Positions 19,193-28,382 are shown, numbered from the stretch's first letter. The stretch: 58,216 bases of DNA from Porphyromonas uenonis 60-3 (GCF_000174775.1 NZ_ACLR01000124.1:1-58216), one strand, 5' to 3'. Numbers and translations are program-made. The notes: a model not told the origin generated them from the sequence alone.

Positions 19193-19200
19193 CAAAGATA
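19193..19200 (-). promoter_or_regulatory. -7 box upstream of tamB
   Basis: TATCTTTG on the minus strand, 93 bases before the tamB ATG. Probable promoter for the tamB-tamL pair; no convincing -33 element at the right distance. Confidence 0.45.
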
Positions 19201-19240
19201 CGAATTTAGCGCCAAGATCTTATACTTCTTGTCGATGGAG

Positions 19241-20767
19241 TTACGGTTTCTTCTCCTTTGGCGGTGCGACAGCTTCGTAGGCACCTATGGTATAGCCACC
19301 CAGCTTATTCTTGCGTCGTGGTAGCCCCGTACGATCAAGGGCGCAGGCTGTGGGAGCTAAAGGCGAAAGCTCTTGCAGACCAGCCGTCTCTACGGGGTGA
19401 AAGTCAAAGTGAAAGTGATACTTAGCCTGTCTATTGTTACGATCCTTGTAGTCTTTGCCCAGCATCCAGTAACTATCCACAAAGGGGACAGTGGCTCGAT
19501 GACAGGTAGGAAAAAGCTCCTCAACGAGTCGCTTAGCAGCGATAGAGTCCTGCCCCAGTCGCAGGTAGCAATGCTGCAGATCCAGCTGCGCCTGAGCCGA
19601 GGGGTGCCACGCTAGTTCGCCTGAGCGACGCAGCGTGTCGCTCTGTAGCGCAATCGTCTGTCTACCATCCACGATGCTGTTGATCATCTGTAGCTTGCCC
19701 TCCTTACCTACATAGAGTACAGGGCTGCGCCTGTGGTCAAATAGGTAGTCGCACACCACCGTCATCTGCTCTGCCTGTACGGTAGCTTTTCGCATGGATA
19801 GGCAGGAGCCACCCACATTGCTTAGTTCGCTGTTTCGTAACGTGTAGCTACCCCCTGCGAGGGTCAGGCCATCTCCGCCCATATTGGTGATGGTGCTTGA
19901 CTCTAGGAGTAGCCGCTTCGCTAGAGGATCATTTCCCAGGGCAAAAGTCACCCCCTCCCGTCCATTACGAATGGTCGTATAGCGTATCTCATTGCCCTGG
20001 CTCTCAGCCGTAAACTGTATGTAGTCCCACTGATTTGGTAGCAAGCGATAGGAGACATCTGTCGTGAGATTGTCTCGTCGTACACCCTCTATGAGGATAG
20101 GACTAGCCGCTGAGCCTGCTAGTGTCAAGGCTCCTCGCACGATAATCCGCCCTCCTTGAGGCAGTAATAGGTGCCCCCCTTCGGCGATCGTTAGCCGTGC
20201 GCCTGGCTCTATCGTGATGCTGTCGGTTATTAGATAAGGGCGCTCACTACGCCAGAGGGTGTCCTTCGCTATGTGCCAGTTGGCGGGTAGGGTAGAGACA
20301 TTTTGCCGATAACCCTCGATGCGCGTATAGTGTGTGACCCCATTGCAGCGCCACAGGAGCGAATCGGTCACCAGTGTCGGGAGGTCTGAGTCTCCAGCCG
20401 TAAAGGTAGCCTCCACAAAGACAAAGATACTATCACGCGGTGGTAGCGTCACATCTCGTATCTCCGAGCCACTACGTCCGTCCACGTTGATGCGGTACCC
20501 CTTATTGCCACCGCTCAGGAGTGATACCTCGTCGAGGAGTAGCGGATGGTCGTGCGGGTTGTAGATCATCGCCACGTGAGTCGCCGAGGAGAGGGCGCTG
20601 TAGAGTGTGTCCAGTCTTATCGTGTCCACGGAGAGGTGGGGCTGGCTACCCTCCGAGCGGTCATACTGCCAGGGCGATCGCACGCATGCCACCAGCAAGA
20701 GCGCTGCGCAGAGTGCTATGCTAGTCAGTCGTGCTAGAGCTCTGATAGATCTTTTTATTTCGTTCAT
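19241..20767 (-). CDS. Right-handed beta-helix surface lipoprotein
   Basis: 508 residues. Lipoprotein signal (LCAALLLVAC, Cys28). Residues ~45-150 are beta-rich. From ~170 to ~400 come short strands in the parallel beta-helix rhythm: SITIEPGARLTIAEGGHLLL, GRIIVRGALTLAGSAASPIL, ESSTITNMGGDGLTLAGGSY. The C-terminal region has an LDRTGLPRR...GGYTIGAYE ending, common in secreted Bacteroidales proteins of this type. Beta-helix folds often bind or cut polysaccharides, but no catalytic residues could be assigned. It stands alone between tamB and a tRNA gene and has its own promoter. Confidence 0.8.
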   Translation of the reverse strand: MNEIKRSIRALARLTSIALCAALLLVACVRSPWQYDRSEGSQPHLSVDTIRLDTLYSALSSATHVAMIYNPHDHPLLLDEVSLLSGGNKGYRINVDGRSGSEIRDVTLPPRDSIFVFVEATFTAGDSDLPTLVTDSLLWRCNGVTHYTRIEGYRQNVSTLPANWHIAKDTLWRSERPYLITDSITIEPGARLTIAEGGHLLLPQGGRIIVRGALTLAGSAASPILIEGVRRDNLTTDVSYRLLPNQWDYIQFTAESQGNEIRYTTIRNGREGVTFALGNDPLAKRLLLESSTITNMGGDGLTLAGGSYTLRNSELSNVGGSCLSMRKATVQAEQMTVVCDYLFDHRRSPVLYVGKEGKLQMINSIVDGRQTIALQSDTLRRSGELAWHPSAQAQLDLQHCYLRLGQDSIAAKRLVEELFPTCHRATVPFVDSYWMLGKDYKDRNNRQAKYHFHFDFHPVETAGLQELSPLAPTACALDRTGLPRRKNKLGGYTIGAYEAVAPPKEKKP

Positions 20768-20848
20768 CGAGTGTTCATCAGGTATGGAAAGTGTGGAGCC
20801 AAGCGACCTCTAGGTCACCAAACCCGTTGCGGGTCATGCTCCTCTTAG

Positions 20849-20878
20849 CAAAAGTACTGAAAATAGCGATTGGCGCAA
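20849..20878 (-). promoter_or_regulatory. Promoter for the beta-helix lipoprotein
   Basis: On the minus strand TTG (20876-20878), 19 bases, then TACTTTTG (20849-20856). Both elements fit the Bacteroidetes consensus. The ATG lies 81 bases downstream. Confidence 0.55.
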
Positions 20879-20900
20879 CCGCTCACACGCTACACCCCTG

Positions 20901-20944
20901 ATAAAAACAAACGAGCGCAATCCAAATATACTGGACTGCACTCG
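20901..20944 (-). terminator. Terminator of the tRNA(CAT) gene
   Basis: On the minus strand a 13-pair stem with two G-U pairs (CGAGTGCAGTCCA with TGGATTGCGCTCG) is followed directly by TTTGTTTTTAT. It lies 28 bases after the tRNA 3' end. Confidence 0.8.
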
Positions 20945-20971
20945 CTAAGTGTGGGGATGCAAAGCGCATCG

Positions 20972-21048
20972 TGGTGGTCCCACTTGGGCTTGAACCAAGG
21001 ACTCCCTGATTATGAGTCAGGTGCTCTAACCAACTGAGCTATAGGACC
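20972..21048 (-). tRNA. tRNA with anticodon CAT, probably tRNA-Ile2
   Basis: A 77-base cloverleaf with an encoded CCA end. Acceptor stem GGTCCTA pairs with TGGGACC, D-arm GCTCAGTTGGTTAGAGC, anticodon arm CCTGA-CTCATAA-TCAGG (anticodon CAT), T-arm CTTGG-TTCAAGC-CCAAG. Base pairs C4-G69 and C5-G68 are those recognised by TilS, which converts C34 to lysidine, so this is more likely the AUA-reading isoleucine tRNA than a methionine tRNA. The isotype remains uncertain without comparison to the other CAT tRNAs of the genome. Confidence 0.95.
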
Positions 21049-21136
21049 CGAGGAGCGGCCGTGTGGCTTACCTCTAAATGTCTGTTTCGAAGGGCTGGAC
21101 GCATGCCGAGGAAGCACCGTTTGCTCTGTCATGGTG

Positions 21137-21144
21137 CAAAGGTA
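21137..21144 (-). promoter_or_regulatory. -7 box upstream of tRNA(CAT)
   Basis: TACCTTTG on the minus strand, 89 bases before the tRNA 5' end. No clear -33 element. Confidence 0.45.
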
Positions 21145-21213
21145 ATGCTTTTTTCTGATATAATGCCTCCCACCCCGACAAAAAACTCGCAGATAGTAGG
21201 TATGCGTACCACG

Positions 21214-21244
21214 TTGCTTAGATGAAGTAAATGAGGTACCTTTG
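21214..21244 (+). promoter_or_regulatory. Promoter for the C69 dipeptidase
   Basis: TTG at 21214-21216, a 20-base spacer, then TACCTTTG (21237-21244). Spacing and sequence match the Bacteroidetes primary sigma consensus. The ATG is 33 bases downstream. Confidence 0.7.
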
Positions 21245-21276
21245 TCCTTAGAGTAATATATCAAGACACAAGTACT

Positions 21277-22719
21277 ATGAATAAGAAAAAATCTAATCTA
21301 CCCTCTGAGTGTACGACTATCATCGTCGGCAGTCAGATGAGTGCTGATGGATCACGTATCGTAGCGCGCTCAGAGGACTGGGACGCTATGTTTGCCAAGA
21401 ACCTCACCATCCACCGTCCCGGCGAGCCAGGCTCGGTCGATCCTATGCGCTTTGACGCATTTGATAGCCCCTTCGCTTGCGATCTGCCTGGCAATGCGCA
21501 GAGCTACTCGGCACTACCACCATATCATCTGCCAGGACACTGGGGGAGCGCAGGCTTCAACGAGTCTGGTGTCGGCATGAGCGCCACGGAGTCTATCTTT
21601 AGTAGCGATGCAGCACTAGCTGTCGATCCTCTTGTAGAGAATGGTGTGGCTGAGAACTCTGTCTTCAACATCGTCCTCCCCTACATCCACACAGCTCGCG
21701 AAGGCGTAGAGCGTCTCGGCAAGCTTATTGAGGAGTATGGTGTCAGCGAGGGCTTCGGTATCGGCTTCGTTGATAGTGATGAAATATGGTATCTGGAGAC
21801 CGCTTCGGGACATCGCTGGCTAGCTTGTCGTATCCCTGAGGAGCAATACTTCGTCACGGGCAATCAGAGCCGCTTCCGTCAGTATGATCCTAAGGACAAG
21901 GAGCACTTTATGGCATCCAGTGACCTGATTGAGTTTGCCCAGGAGCACGGACTGTACGATCCTAAGGAGGGTGCCTTTGACTTCCACAAAGCTTACATAC
22001 GTGACGTGGAGCTAGACACTACGTACAACTATCCACGTGTCTGGGGGCTCCAGCAAATGTTTACCCCCGCGATGAAGCAGGATGTAGCTGTCAATAACTT
22101 CCCCGTCTATGCTAAGGCTGAGAAGCCGATCACGATGGAGGCTATGCGCCATGCTTTCCGCTTCCACTACGACGGCACGGAGCATGATCCTTATCTCCAC
22201 AGCAATCCGCACGAGGTGTACCGCCCAGTCTCCATCTTCCGTACCACGCAGACGCATATCCTACAGGTGCAGCCTAAGCTTCCCGTAGCTGTCGGGCGTA
22301 TCAACCACGTTTGCTTGGGTATGGCAGACCTAGGTCTCTTCGTACCGCTCTTCCAGGGTGTGACCTCTTATCCCGAGCCTTACACCAAGGGTGGGGGAGA
22401 GTCCTCACAGGAGTCGGCCTACTGGACCTTCCGCAAGGTACAGGTGCTCGGTATGACCAACTATAATAAGTATGCTCCGCTTATCAAGGCTCGCTACCAC
22501 GCCTTCGAGCTGGAGTGCGACGAGCGCATCGAGGAGATACAGCGTCGCTACTGCCATAAGCTGGACAAGGGGATGCCTCACGCTGCCCAAGATATGCTAC
22601 AGGAGGCATCGGATGCTATCTTGTGGCGTGCCCTTGAGGTAGCTGATGCGCTGATCGAGGAGCTCTTTACGCAGATGACACGCGACATACAGGCTGAGTA
22701 TCTCTTCCACGGCGCTTAG
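21277..22719 (+). CDS. C69-family dipeptidase (PepD-like Ntn hydrolase)
   Basis: 480 residues. Peptidase family C69 enzymes are N-terminal-nucleophile hydrolases that cleave dipeptides. Here Cys12 in SECTTIIVGSQMSADGSRIV would become the nucleophile after removal of an 11-residue, Lys/Asn-rich pro-segment. The usual R-x-ED motif follows (VARSEDWD, ~29-36), as do YHLPGHWGSAGFNESGVGMS (~90-108) and WYLETASGHRW (~165-175). No signal peptide is visible, so it is probably cytoplasmic. Dipeptide breakdown fits an asaccharolytic, amino-acid-fermenting organism. It is a single gene with its own promoter and a strong terminator. Confidence 0.93.
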   Translation: MNKKKSNLPSECTTIIVGSQMSADGSRIVARSEDWDAMFAKNLTIHRPGEPGSVDPMRFDAFDSPFACDLPGNAQSYSALPPYHLPGHWGSAGFNESGVGMSATESIFSSDAALAVDPLVENGVAENSVFNIVLPYIHTAREGVERLGKLIEEYGVSEGFGIGFVDSDEIWYLETASGHRWLACRIPEEQYFVTGNQSRFRQYDPKDKEHFMASSDLIEFAQEHGLYDPKEGAFDFHKAYIRDVELDTTYNYPRVWGLQQMFTPAMKQDVAVNNFPVYAKAEKPITMEAMRHAFRFHYDGTEHDPYLHSNPHEVYRPVSIFRTTQTHILQVQPKLPVAVGRINHVCLGMADLGLFVPLFQGVTSYPEPYTKGGGESSQESAYWTFRKVQVLGMTNYNKYAPLIKARYHAFELECDERIEEIQRRYCHKLDKGMPHAAQDMLQEASDAILWRALEVADALIEELFTQMTRDIQAEYLFHGA

Positions 22720-22743
22720 TCGATCAACGTCCTGCAACAAAAT

Positions 22744-22785
22744 AAAAAGGAGACCGCTCACCACTTGGAGGGCGGTCTCCTTTTT
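22744..22785 (+). terminator. Strong bidirectional-type terminator after the dipeptidase
   Basis: AAAAAGGAGACCGC (22744-22757) pairs with GCGGTCTCCTTTTT (22772-22785), giving a 14-pair stem that ends in T residues. Confidence 0.9.
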
Positions 22786-22811
22786 ATCTTCTTAACGACC
22801 ACCTCCAATTT

Positions 22812-23000
22812 CAGTTTCTACCGAGGAATTTGGGAAACTCTAGGGAGCAAACGAAAATTCTTCACGGAATCGGGAAATAAAAGTTCGGAAGAATGAAATG
22901 AAACTTCGGAAGAAAGATTTCGAAGTTCCGAAGAATTTTTCCGTTCCTCGCTGGAGAATAGAAAATAGCCACGGAGGAAATCACAATTTCCTCCGTGGCT
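22812..23000 (+). repeat. Dispersed 21-base-unit element, family B, copy 2
   Basis: Core 22874-22938 (three 21-base units, 65 bases). It is preceded by a degenerate unit (GAAAATTCTTCACGGAATCG) and by the shared flank CTAGGGAGCAAACGAA. The right flank GCTGGAGAATAGAAAAT runs into a perfect hairpin. It lies between the convergent dipeptidase and YeiH-like genes. Confidence 0.88.
22955..23000 (-). terminator. Terminator for the LysE/YeiH pair
   Basis: A perfect 15-pair stem (AGCCACGGAGGAAAT with its complement at 22986-23000, loop of four) is followed on the minus strand by ATTTTCTATTCTC. It lies 62 bases after the YeiH-like stop. It is built from the flank of the family B repeat. Confidence 0.75.
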
Positions 23001-23061
23001 CGTTACGATAGCTCTTAATTTATTAGACTAAACTCTAGGCTTCTTGCTGTAATTCAATTGT

Positions 23062-24117
23062 TTAGCCGATTAGACGAATCAGACAGTAGCCTCCGATGGT
23101 GAGCCAGAGGTAGAGCGCTCCTGCGAGGAGGAAGGGTTTGCCACCAGCACGCTTGAAGCGAGCAAACGAAGCATCGCTACCGAGCGCTGCCATAGCCATA
23201 CAGAGTCCGAAGTCGTCAGCCCAGCGGATTCCACCACAGACTTGATTGTAGAGGTCGTTGATGCCCTGCTGCTCAGCGAGGTAAGCGATCAGTGTATTGA
23301 CGCAGATCATAATGAGGAACCATATGGCAAACCAAGGTATAGACACCTTGCGCTGTGCCGTGGCGCCTCCTCGCCCGCCACGATGTAGGACGGAGGTGAG
23401 GATGAGTAGGAAAGGCGCCAAGAGGATCACACGGATCATCTTCGTAATGGTTGCTGTGGAGGCGATTGCTTCGCCCATAGCACCTCCAGCACCTGCCACA
23501 TGCGCCACCTCGTGGAGCGTACCTCCAGTGTAGATAGCCATCTGATGGTCGGTCAGACCGAGCCATCCGGTCGCATGAACGAGTGGGTAGAGAAACATGC
23601 TGAGTGTACCAAAGAGCACCACCGTAGCGACGGCTATGACCGTCTTCTCGGAGCTAGCTCCCAGTACAGGCTCGGTGCCTAGCACGGCAGCAGCACCGCA
23701 GATAGCGCTACCCGAAGCGGTGAGGATGGCGGTGTCACGATCCATCTTGAGCCAGCGACCGATGAGCACTCCGAGGAGGATGACCGAAGAGACGATGATG
23801 AGGTCGTAGATGAAGGCCGTAGCGCCAGCCTCGTAGATGTCAGCCAGCGTAAGACGAAAGGCGTAGAAGACAATCGCTAGGCGCAGGATACGCTTCGATG
23901 AGAAGGCTAGCCCTGGCACCCACGTGGGGTTGAGCTTATGTCGCAGCGTATTGGCATAGATCATGCCTATCAAGACGCTAATGATGAGTGGAGATATGCG
24001 GAGCGTCTCCTTAAAGAGAGGTAGCTGTGCCAAAGCAACAGCTACGCCTGCGAAGGCTGCCATCAGGATCAGCCCACACCAGAAACCCCCTGAGGGGCGT
24101 GAAATTGCTTTTGTCAT
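23062..24117 (-). CDS. YeiH-type putative sulfate exporter family protein (UPF0324)
   Basis: 351 residues with about ten hydrophobic segments. The family pattern is visible: ISPLIISVLIGMIYANTLRH (~42-61), SGSAICGAAAVLGTEPVLG (~136-154, the conserved G-x-SICGxxA motif), and YTGGTLHEVAHVAGAGGAMG (~195-214). The family (Cons_hypoth698, TC 2.A.98) is annotated as putative sulfate exporters on limited evidence, so the substrate is uncertain. It sits in the inner membrane. It starts 33 bases after the LysE-like gene and is probably in an operon with it. Confidence 0.88.
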   Translation of the reverse strand: MTKAISRPSGGFWCGLILMAAFAGVAVALAQLPLFKETLRISPLIISVLIGMIYANTLRHKLNPTWVPGLAFSSKRILRLAIVFYAFRLTLADIYEAGATAFIYDLIIVSSVILLGVLIGRWLKMDRDTAILTASGSAICGAAAVLGTEPVLGASSEKTVIAVATVVLFGTLSMFLYPLVHATGWLGLTDHQMAIYTGGTLHEVAHVAGAGGAMGEAIASTATITKMIRVILLAPFLLILTSVLHRGGRGGATAQRKVSIPWFAIWFLIMICVNTLIAYLAEQQGINDLYNQVCGGIRWADDFGLCMAMAALGSDASFARFKRAGGKPFLLAGALYLWLTIGGYCLIRLIG

Positions 24118-24150
24118 ATATGTAATAAGGTATAGGTCTAGTCTAAGCTT

Positions 24151-24804
24151 TTACAGAGCCACAAACGTGTAGAACAGCGAGATGATAGCTATCATGGCAA
24201 AGATGAGCGCAAAGATGCGGTTGAAGATCCGTAGATTGCGCAGACTCACCAAGTCTCTCAGGCGGGTGGCAACGTAAGTGATAAAGAGCCACCAACCCAA
24301 AGCGCCTAGCGCGATGGAGATGAGTCCGAGAGCAAACATCCCGTAGGGAGGTGCACCGAGTGGATAGACGAAGTTGAACTGGCTGAAGAGGACTACATAG
24401 ACGGGTACGATGAAGAGATTGGGAATGGTCAGTAGGAAGCCACTCCCCAGGTGTGAGAGATTGCGTTGATTGATCTGCCCGACGACACGCTGCGAGACGC
24501 CTAGCCGTGGCGTGCTGAAGTATAGGTAGCAGGCAAAGGCTAGGAAGAGCATACTTGCCACGATGCGCAGGACTATCTTGTTGTGATCTATATAGTCCAG
24601 CATGATGCCCGTAAAGAGGTAGGTGACAATCGCATAGAAGAGGTCGCCCAGTGTGGCTCCTATACCAGTGACAACCCCTGCACGTCGTCCCTGCTCAAGG
24701 GCTCTCCGCAAGCAGAGGATCCCCGCAGGACCCATTGGGGCAGAGATGCAGATGCCTATGATGATCCCTCCGAATAACTGTAGTATGTACTCTGTAATAA
24801 ACAT
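24151..24804 (-). CDS. LysE-family amino-acid exporter-like protein
   Basis: 217 residues with six hydrophobic segments. The N-terminal GIIIGICISAPMGPAGILCL is the LysE/RhtB signature (G-x-x-x-x-x-x-P-GP), followed by RRALEQGRRAGVVTGIGATL, a conserved cytoplasmic loop. The family exports amino acids or related small molecules across the inner membrane; the substrate cannot be read from sequence. It is the first gene of a two-gene unit with the YeiH-like protein. Confidence 0.85.
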   Translation of the reverse strand: MFITEYILQLFGGIIIGICISAPMGPAGILCLRRALEQGRRAGVVTGIGATLGDLFYAIVTYLFTGIMLDYIDHNKIVLRIVASMLFLAFACYLYFSTPRLGVSQRVVGQINQRNLSHLGSGFLLTIPNLFIVPVYVVLFSQFNFVYPLGAPPYGMFALGLISIALGALGWWLFITYVATRLRDLVSLRNLRIFNRIFALIFAMIAIISLFYTFVAL

Positions 24805-24860
24805 CGTATATAAGAGATAGAAGAGGAGACTTGAACCGTCTACCTCTAGTGACTCCGATG

Positions 24861-24868
24861 CAAAGGTA
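24861..24868 (-). promoter_or_regulatory. -7 box upstream of the LysE-like gene
   Basis: TACCTTTG on the minus strand, 57 bases before the ATG. The region where the -33 box would lie is inside the AGAGRTT heptamer array. Confidence 0.5.
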
Positions 24869-24876
24869 CAAAAAGG

Positions 24877-25037
24877 AGAGATTAGAGGTTAGAGATTAGA
24901 GGTTAGAGATTAGAAGATAGAGATTAGAAGTTAGAGGGGGCTAGTGTTTCTAGGGACACTAGTGCTCCTAGTGGGGCTGGAGCCTCTAGTACCTAACCTC
25001 TAACCTCTAACCTCTAACTTCTAATCTCTAACCTCTA
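24877..25037. repeat. Heptamer arrays in inverted arrangement
   Basis: Left arm 24877-24936: eight imperfect AGAGRTT heptamers. Right arm 24993-25037: six CTAACCT-type heptamers, the complement of the left. Between them are CTAG-rich palindromes such as CTAGTGT...ACACTAG. The two arms could form a very long hairpin. It fills the whole space between the divergent LysE-like and DUF2723 genes apart from their -7 boxes. Confidence 0.88.
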
Positions 25038-25043
25038 TTTTCG

Positions 25044-25051
25044 TATCTTTG
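25044..25051 (+). promoter_or_regulatory. -7 box for the DUF2723 operon
   Basis: TATCTTTG, 29 bases before the ATG. The sequence 20-27 bases upstream, where the -33 element should be, is heptamer repeat rather than TTG. Confidence 0.55.
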
Positions 25052-25080
25052 TCCCCGTATATGATACCTTAACTATAGAT

Positions 25081-28000
25081 ATGCAACAGAACTGGCGACT
25101 GTACAATCTGCTGAACAATGTGGTGGGCTGGGTGACTTTTGTCATCGCAGCGGTGGTCTACCTGATGACCATCGGTCCCTCGGCGAGCCTGTGGGACTGC
25201 CCCGAGTTTATCTTATCGGCCTTTAAGCTGGAGGTGGGGCACCCACCTGGGGCCCCCATCTACATGCTTGTGTACAATGTCGCTGCACACTTAGCCCCGA
25301 CGCCTGCACTAGCGGGACTATACACCAATGCGCTGAGTGGACTGCTCAGTGCGGGGACGATCCTCCTGCTCTTCTGGAGTATCACCCATCTGGTGCGTCG
25401 TGTGGTACTACCAGGCGCTTCGCCTTGTGCCAAGCAATTGATCCCCGAGGGGGTGACTCCAGTGCCTACCTTAGCGCAGACGATACTGATCATGGGCTCT
25501 GGACTGGTGGGAGCGTTGCTCTACACCTTTACAGATACCTTCTGGTATAGTGCTGTGGAGAGCGAGGTCTATGCCTTTAGCTCCTTCCTGACGGCGCTGG
25601 TCTTCTGGCTGATGCTTAAGTGGAGCGACCGTGCGGACAATGCTCGCTCTGACCGCTGGATAGTCCTCATCGCCTATGTGATGGGTCTCAGTATCGGTGT
25701 GCACCTGCTCAACTTGCTCTGCATCCCTGCGATGGCGCTTATATACTACTTCCGCAAGCATGACACACTCTCCTTCAAGGGGATTGCTACGACACTGATC
25801 GTATCCTTCGTCTTGATAGCAGTCATCATGTTTGGTATCATGCAGGGTGTCGTGGCCTTCGGAGGTACGATAGACCGCTGGGTGGTCAATGGACTCCAGA
25901 TGCCGTACAACAGTGGCTTCTACAGCTATCTCGTCATCCTTATGGTGGTGCTGGTCGGTTCGCTCACGTTGTATCAGCGAGGCGAGCGTGGTCGTAATCT
26001 GATCATCAGCTCGTTTATCCTCTCCTGGTGCTTGATCGGTATCCCATACTTCGGAGGAGCGGTCTGGCTAGGCGTGATTGTGACGATAGTATTGGCGATA
26101 TACCTTTTCCAAAATAGAAAGGTCTCTCTACAGCTCCTACACACGGCTCAGATGTGTATGCTAGTTATCATGATCGGCTTTAGCTCCTACGGGGTGATCC
26201 TCGTGCGCTCGCTCGCTGGCACACCGATGAATCAGAATGAACCGAACACGGCGCTTGCCATCAAGAGCTACATCAACCGTGAGCAGTATGGCGCTATACC
26301 TCATCTATACAGCGCTACCTACGTGGCACGTCCTATAGCTATGGAGGAGGGAAGCCCTGTCTATGCGCCCAAGGTAAAGAGCAATCCGAAGGAACCTGAC
26401 GAGTATGTCAAGATCTACAGCCAGCCAGAGGTGAAGTATGCCGAGGGGAGCAAGATGCTCTTCCCCCGTATGTTCTCGCCACAGCCAGAGCATATCAGAG
26501 CGTACAACAGTTGGATAGACCGCAACCCTGATGATATGTCTAAGCCCTCGATGGCAGATAACTTGAAGTACCTCCTGCGCTATCAGATTAACTATATGTA
26601 CTGGCGCTACTTTGGCTGGAACTTCATCGGTCGTCAGAACGACCTGCAGGGCGATGGCGGTATGCTCAAGGGGGGCGTCCTGACGGGCTACTCGTTTATT
26701 GATCAGATCGCACTGGGTAAGACCAAAGATCTGCCAGATCAATTCCTTAGTAACAAGGGACGCAACGCTTACTACCTCTTACCGCTTCTCCTAGGCTTCC
26801 TAGGTATTGCCTATCAAGTGATGAGGCGCAAGAAGGGTATGCAAGCTTTTTGGATTACGCTGGCGCTCTTCTTCATGACGGGCTTGGCGATTATCCTGTA
26901 CATCAACCAGACACCAGGGCAGCCTCGTGAGCGAGATTACGCCTATGCGGGCTCTTTCTATGCCTTTGCGATATGGATCGGCTTCGGTGTGGCAGGACTT
27001 TACGAACTGCTGAGCCGTGCTAAGCTCAAGCCTGTACTGAATGCCTCGATCGTCTCGGTACTCGGATTGATCGTGCCGATACAGATGGCTTCGGAAAACT
27101 GGGACGACCACGATCGCTCAGGACGTGTCCTAGCGAGCGACTTCGGATACAACTACTTGATCAGTTGTGATCCCAACGCGGTGCTACTTTGCTTCGGGGA
27201 TAACGATACCTTCCCCTTGTGGTACTCCCAAGAGGTGGAGGGCGTGCGCACCGATGTCAAGGTGAGCAACCTGAGCTACCTGCAGTCGGAGTGGTACGGC
27301 AAGCACATGCTACGTCACAGCTACGAGGCACAGCCGATACCGAATAAATATATGAGTCCAGCCTTCTTCGTTACGAACTCCTATGCGCTAATACGTCCGA
27401 CGAGTGCGGTGCCGATGCCTTTTGACCAAGCGATGAAGGCAGCGACGAAGGTCGTTCCTCAGGGTCAGGCGCTGATGCCTGCGGACAAGGTGTTAGTATC
27501 GGTTGATTCGGCGGTTGTTGCAAAGCATTTCCCGCAGCTTCAGGGTTTACCTATGCCCGAGAGTATGATGCTTTCGCTGGAGGGCAAGTCGGCTGTGACG
27601 AGAGATCAGCTCTTTGTCCTAGATATGCTGGGCGCAGCGAAGTGGCAGCGACCGATCATGTGGGTCTCTTCGGCTCCTCAGAATGTCTTTGCTAATCAGA
27701 GACAGTATATGTCGCAGGTGGGTATGGCGCAACGCTTTAACCCGACGACCGTGGCGGGCACACCTTACGAGGTGGATGTGGAGCGGATGTATGACTTAGT
27801 GATGAACAAGTATCGCTACTTCAATGCCAATGACCCGAACATCTACTTTGACGAGAATATCCGACGCAACATCTCTTACTACTATCGAGCACATATCTTT
27901 GCTGCGCTAGCCCAGGCGCTCCTACGTCAAGACGACACTGAGCGAGCTAAGAAGGTGCTGACGAAGTGTGCCGAGGTGATCTCGCCTAAGGCGGTGCCCT

Positions 28001-28353
28001 ACGATATGACTGACATAAGTCTAGCGGATGCTTACTACCGTGCCGATATGAAGAAGCAGGGCGACGAGATCGTTCGTGCACTCTACCGCGACACGGCACA
28101 GCTCCTCTACTGGGTCAGCCAGCAGAGCCCACGTCATCAGATGGCGCTCATCAACGATGCGACGGTACGCTACTCGCTTACCGCACTCATAGAGTTGATC
28201 CGCATAGATATGCTGTGGGGTCGCAACCTCTCGGCAGAGTATGAGACGATGCTACAGCAAGCGTTGCCCATCTTTGGCGGATCCCTAGAGGCTGTCAAGG
28301 AGATGACCGCTCAGCAGCTCGCTCAGAGGCTCCCTGACCCAACAAATCAGTAA
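25081..28353 (+). CDS. DUF2723 membrane protein (TMEM260/protein O-mannosyltransferase-like)
   Basis: 1090 residues. About ten membrane segments lie in residues 15-420 and three or four more around 555-660. The GT-C-like signature GPSASLWDCPEFILSAFKLE then VGHPPGAPIYML (~28-60) carries the Asp/Glu pair typical of DUF2723. Between and after are large soluble regions with conserved FGDNDTFPLWYSQEVEGVRT (~705-725) and a helical C-terminal part. The family is classed with GT-C protein O-glycosyltransferases; many Bacteroidetes glycosylate exported proteins at Ser/Thr, and a role there is plausible but not shown. It is the first gene of a run with gpmA, lpdA and panE. Confidence 0.88.
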   Translation: MQQNWRLYNLLNNVVGWVTFVIAAVVYLMTIGPSASLWDCPEFILSAFKLEVGHPPGAPIYMLVYNVAAHLAPTPALAGLYTNALSGLLSAGTILLLFWSITHLVRRVVLPGASPCAKQLIPEGVTPVPTLAQTILIMGSGLVGALLYTFTDTFWYSAVESEVYAFSSFLTALVFWLMLKWSDRADNARSDRWIVLIAYVMGLSIGVHLLNLLCIPAMALIYYFRKHDTLSFKGIATTLIVSFVLIAVIMFGIMQGVVAFGGTIDRWVVNGLQMPYNSGFYSYLVILMVVLVGSLTLYQRGERGRNLIISSFILSWCLIGIPYFGGAVWLGVIVTIVLAIYLFQNRKVSLQLLHTAQMCMLVIMIGFSSYGVILVRSLAGTPMNQNEPNTALAIKSYINREQYGAIPHLYSATYVARPIAMEEGSPVYAPKVKSNPKEPDEYVKIYSQPEVKYAEGSKMLFPRMFSPQPEHIRAYNSWIDRNPDDMSKPSMADNLKYLLRYQINYMYWRYFGWNFIGRQNDLQGDGGMLKGGVLTGYSFIDQIALGKTKDLPDQFLSNKGRNAYYLLPLLLGFLGIAYQVMRRKKGMQAFWITLALFFMTGLAIILYINQTPGQPRERDYAYAGSFYAFAIWIGFGVAGLYELLSRAKLKPVLNASIVSVLGLIVPIQMASENWDDHDRSGRVLASDFGYNYLISCDPNAVLLCFGDNDTFPLWYSQEVEGVRTDVKVSNLSYLQSEWYGKHMLRHSYEAQPIPNKYMSPAFFVTNSYALIRPTSAVPMPFDQAMKAATKVVPQGQALMPADKVLVSVDSAVVAKHFPQLQGLPMPESMMLSLEGKSAVTRDQLFVLDMLGAAKWQRPIMWVSSAPQNVFANQRQYMSQVGMAQRFNPTTVAGTPYEVDVERMYDLVMNKYRYFNANDPNIYFDENIRRNISYYYRAHIFAALAQALLRQDDTERAKKVLTKCAEVISPKAVPYDMTDISLADAYYRADMKKQGDEIVRALYRDTAQLLYWVSQQSPRHQMALINDATVRYSLTALIELIRIDMLWGRNLSAEYETMLQQALPIFGGSLEAVKEMTAQQLAQRLPDPTNQ

Positions 28354-28382
28354 TCATTTAGAAACTCCTTTATCTCACCCTT

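Noticed and set aside
21010-21264. An 84-codon minus-strand frame ending in IAQLVRAPDS
   Set aside because: The C-terminal part is a translation of the tRNA(CAT) gene, a known annotation artefact.
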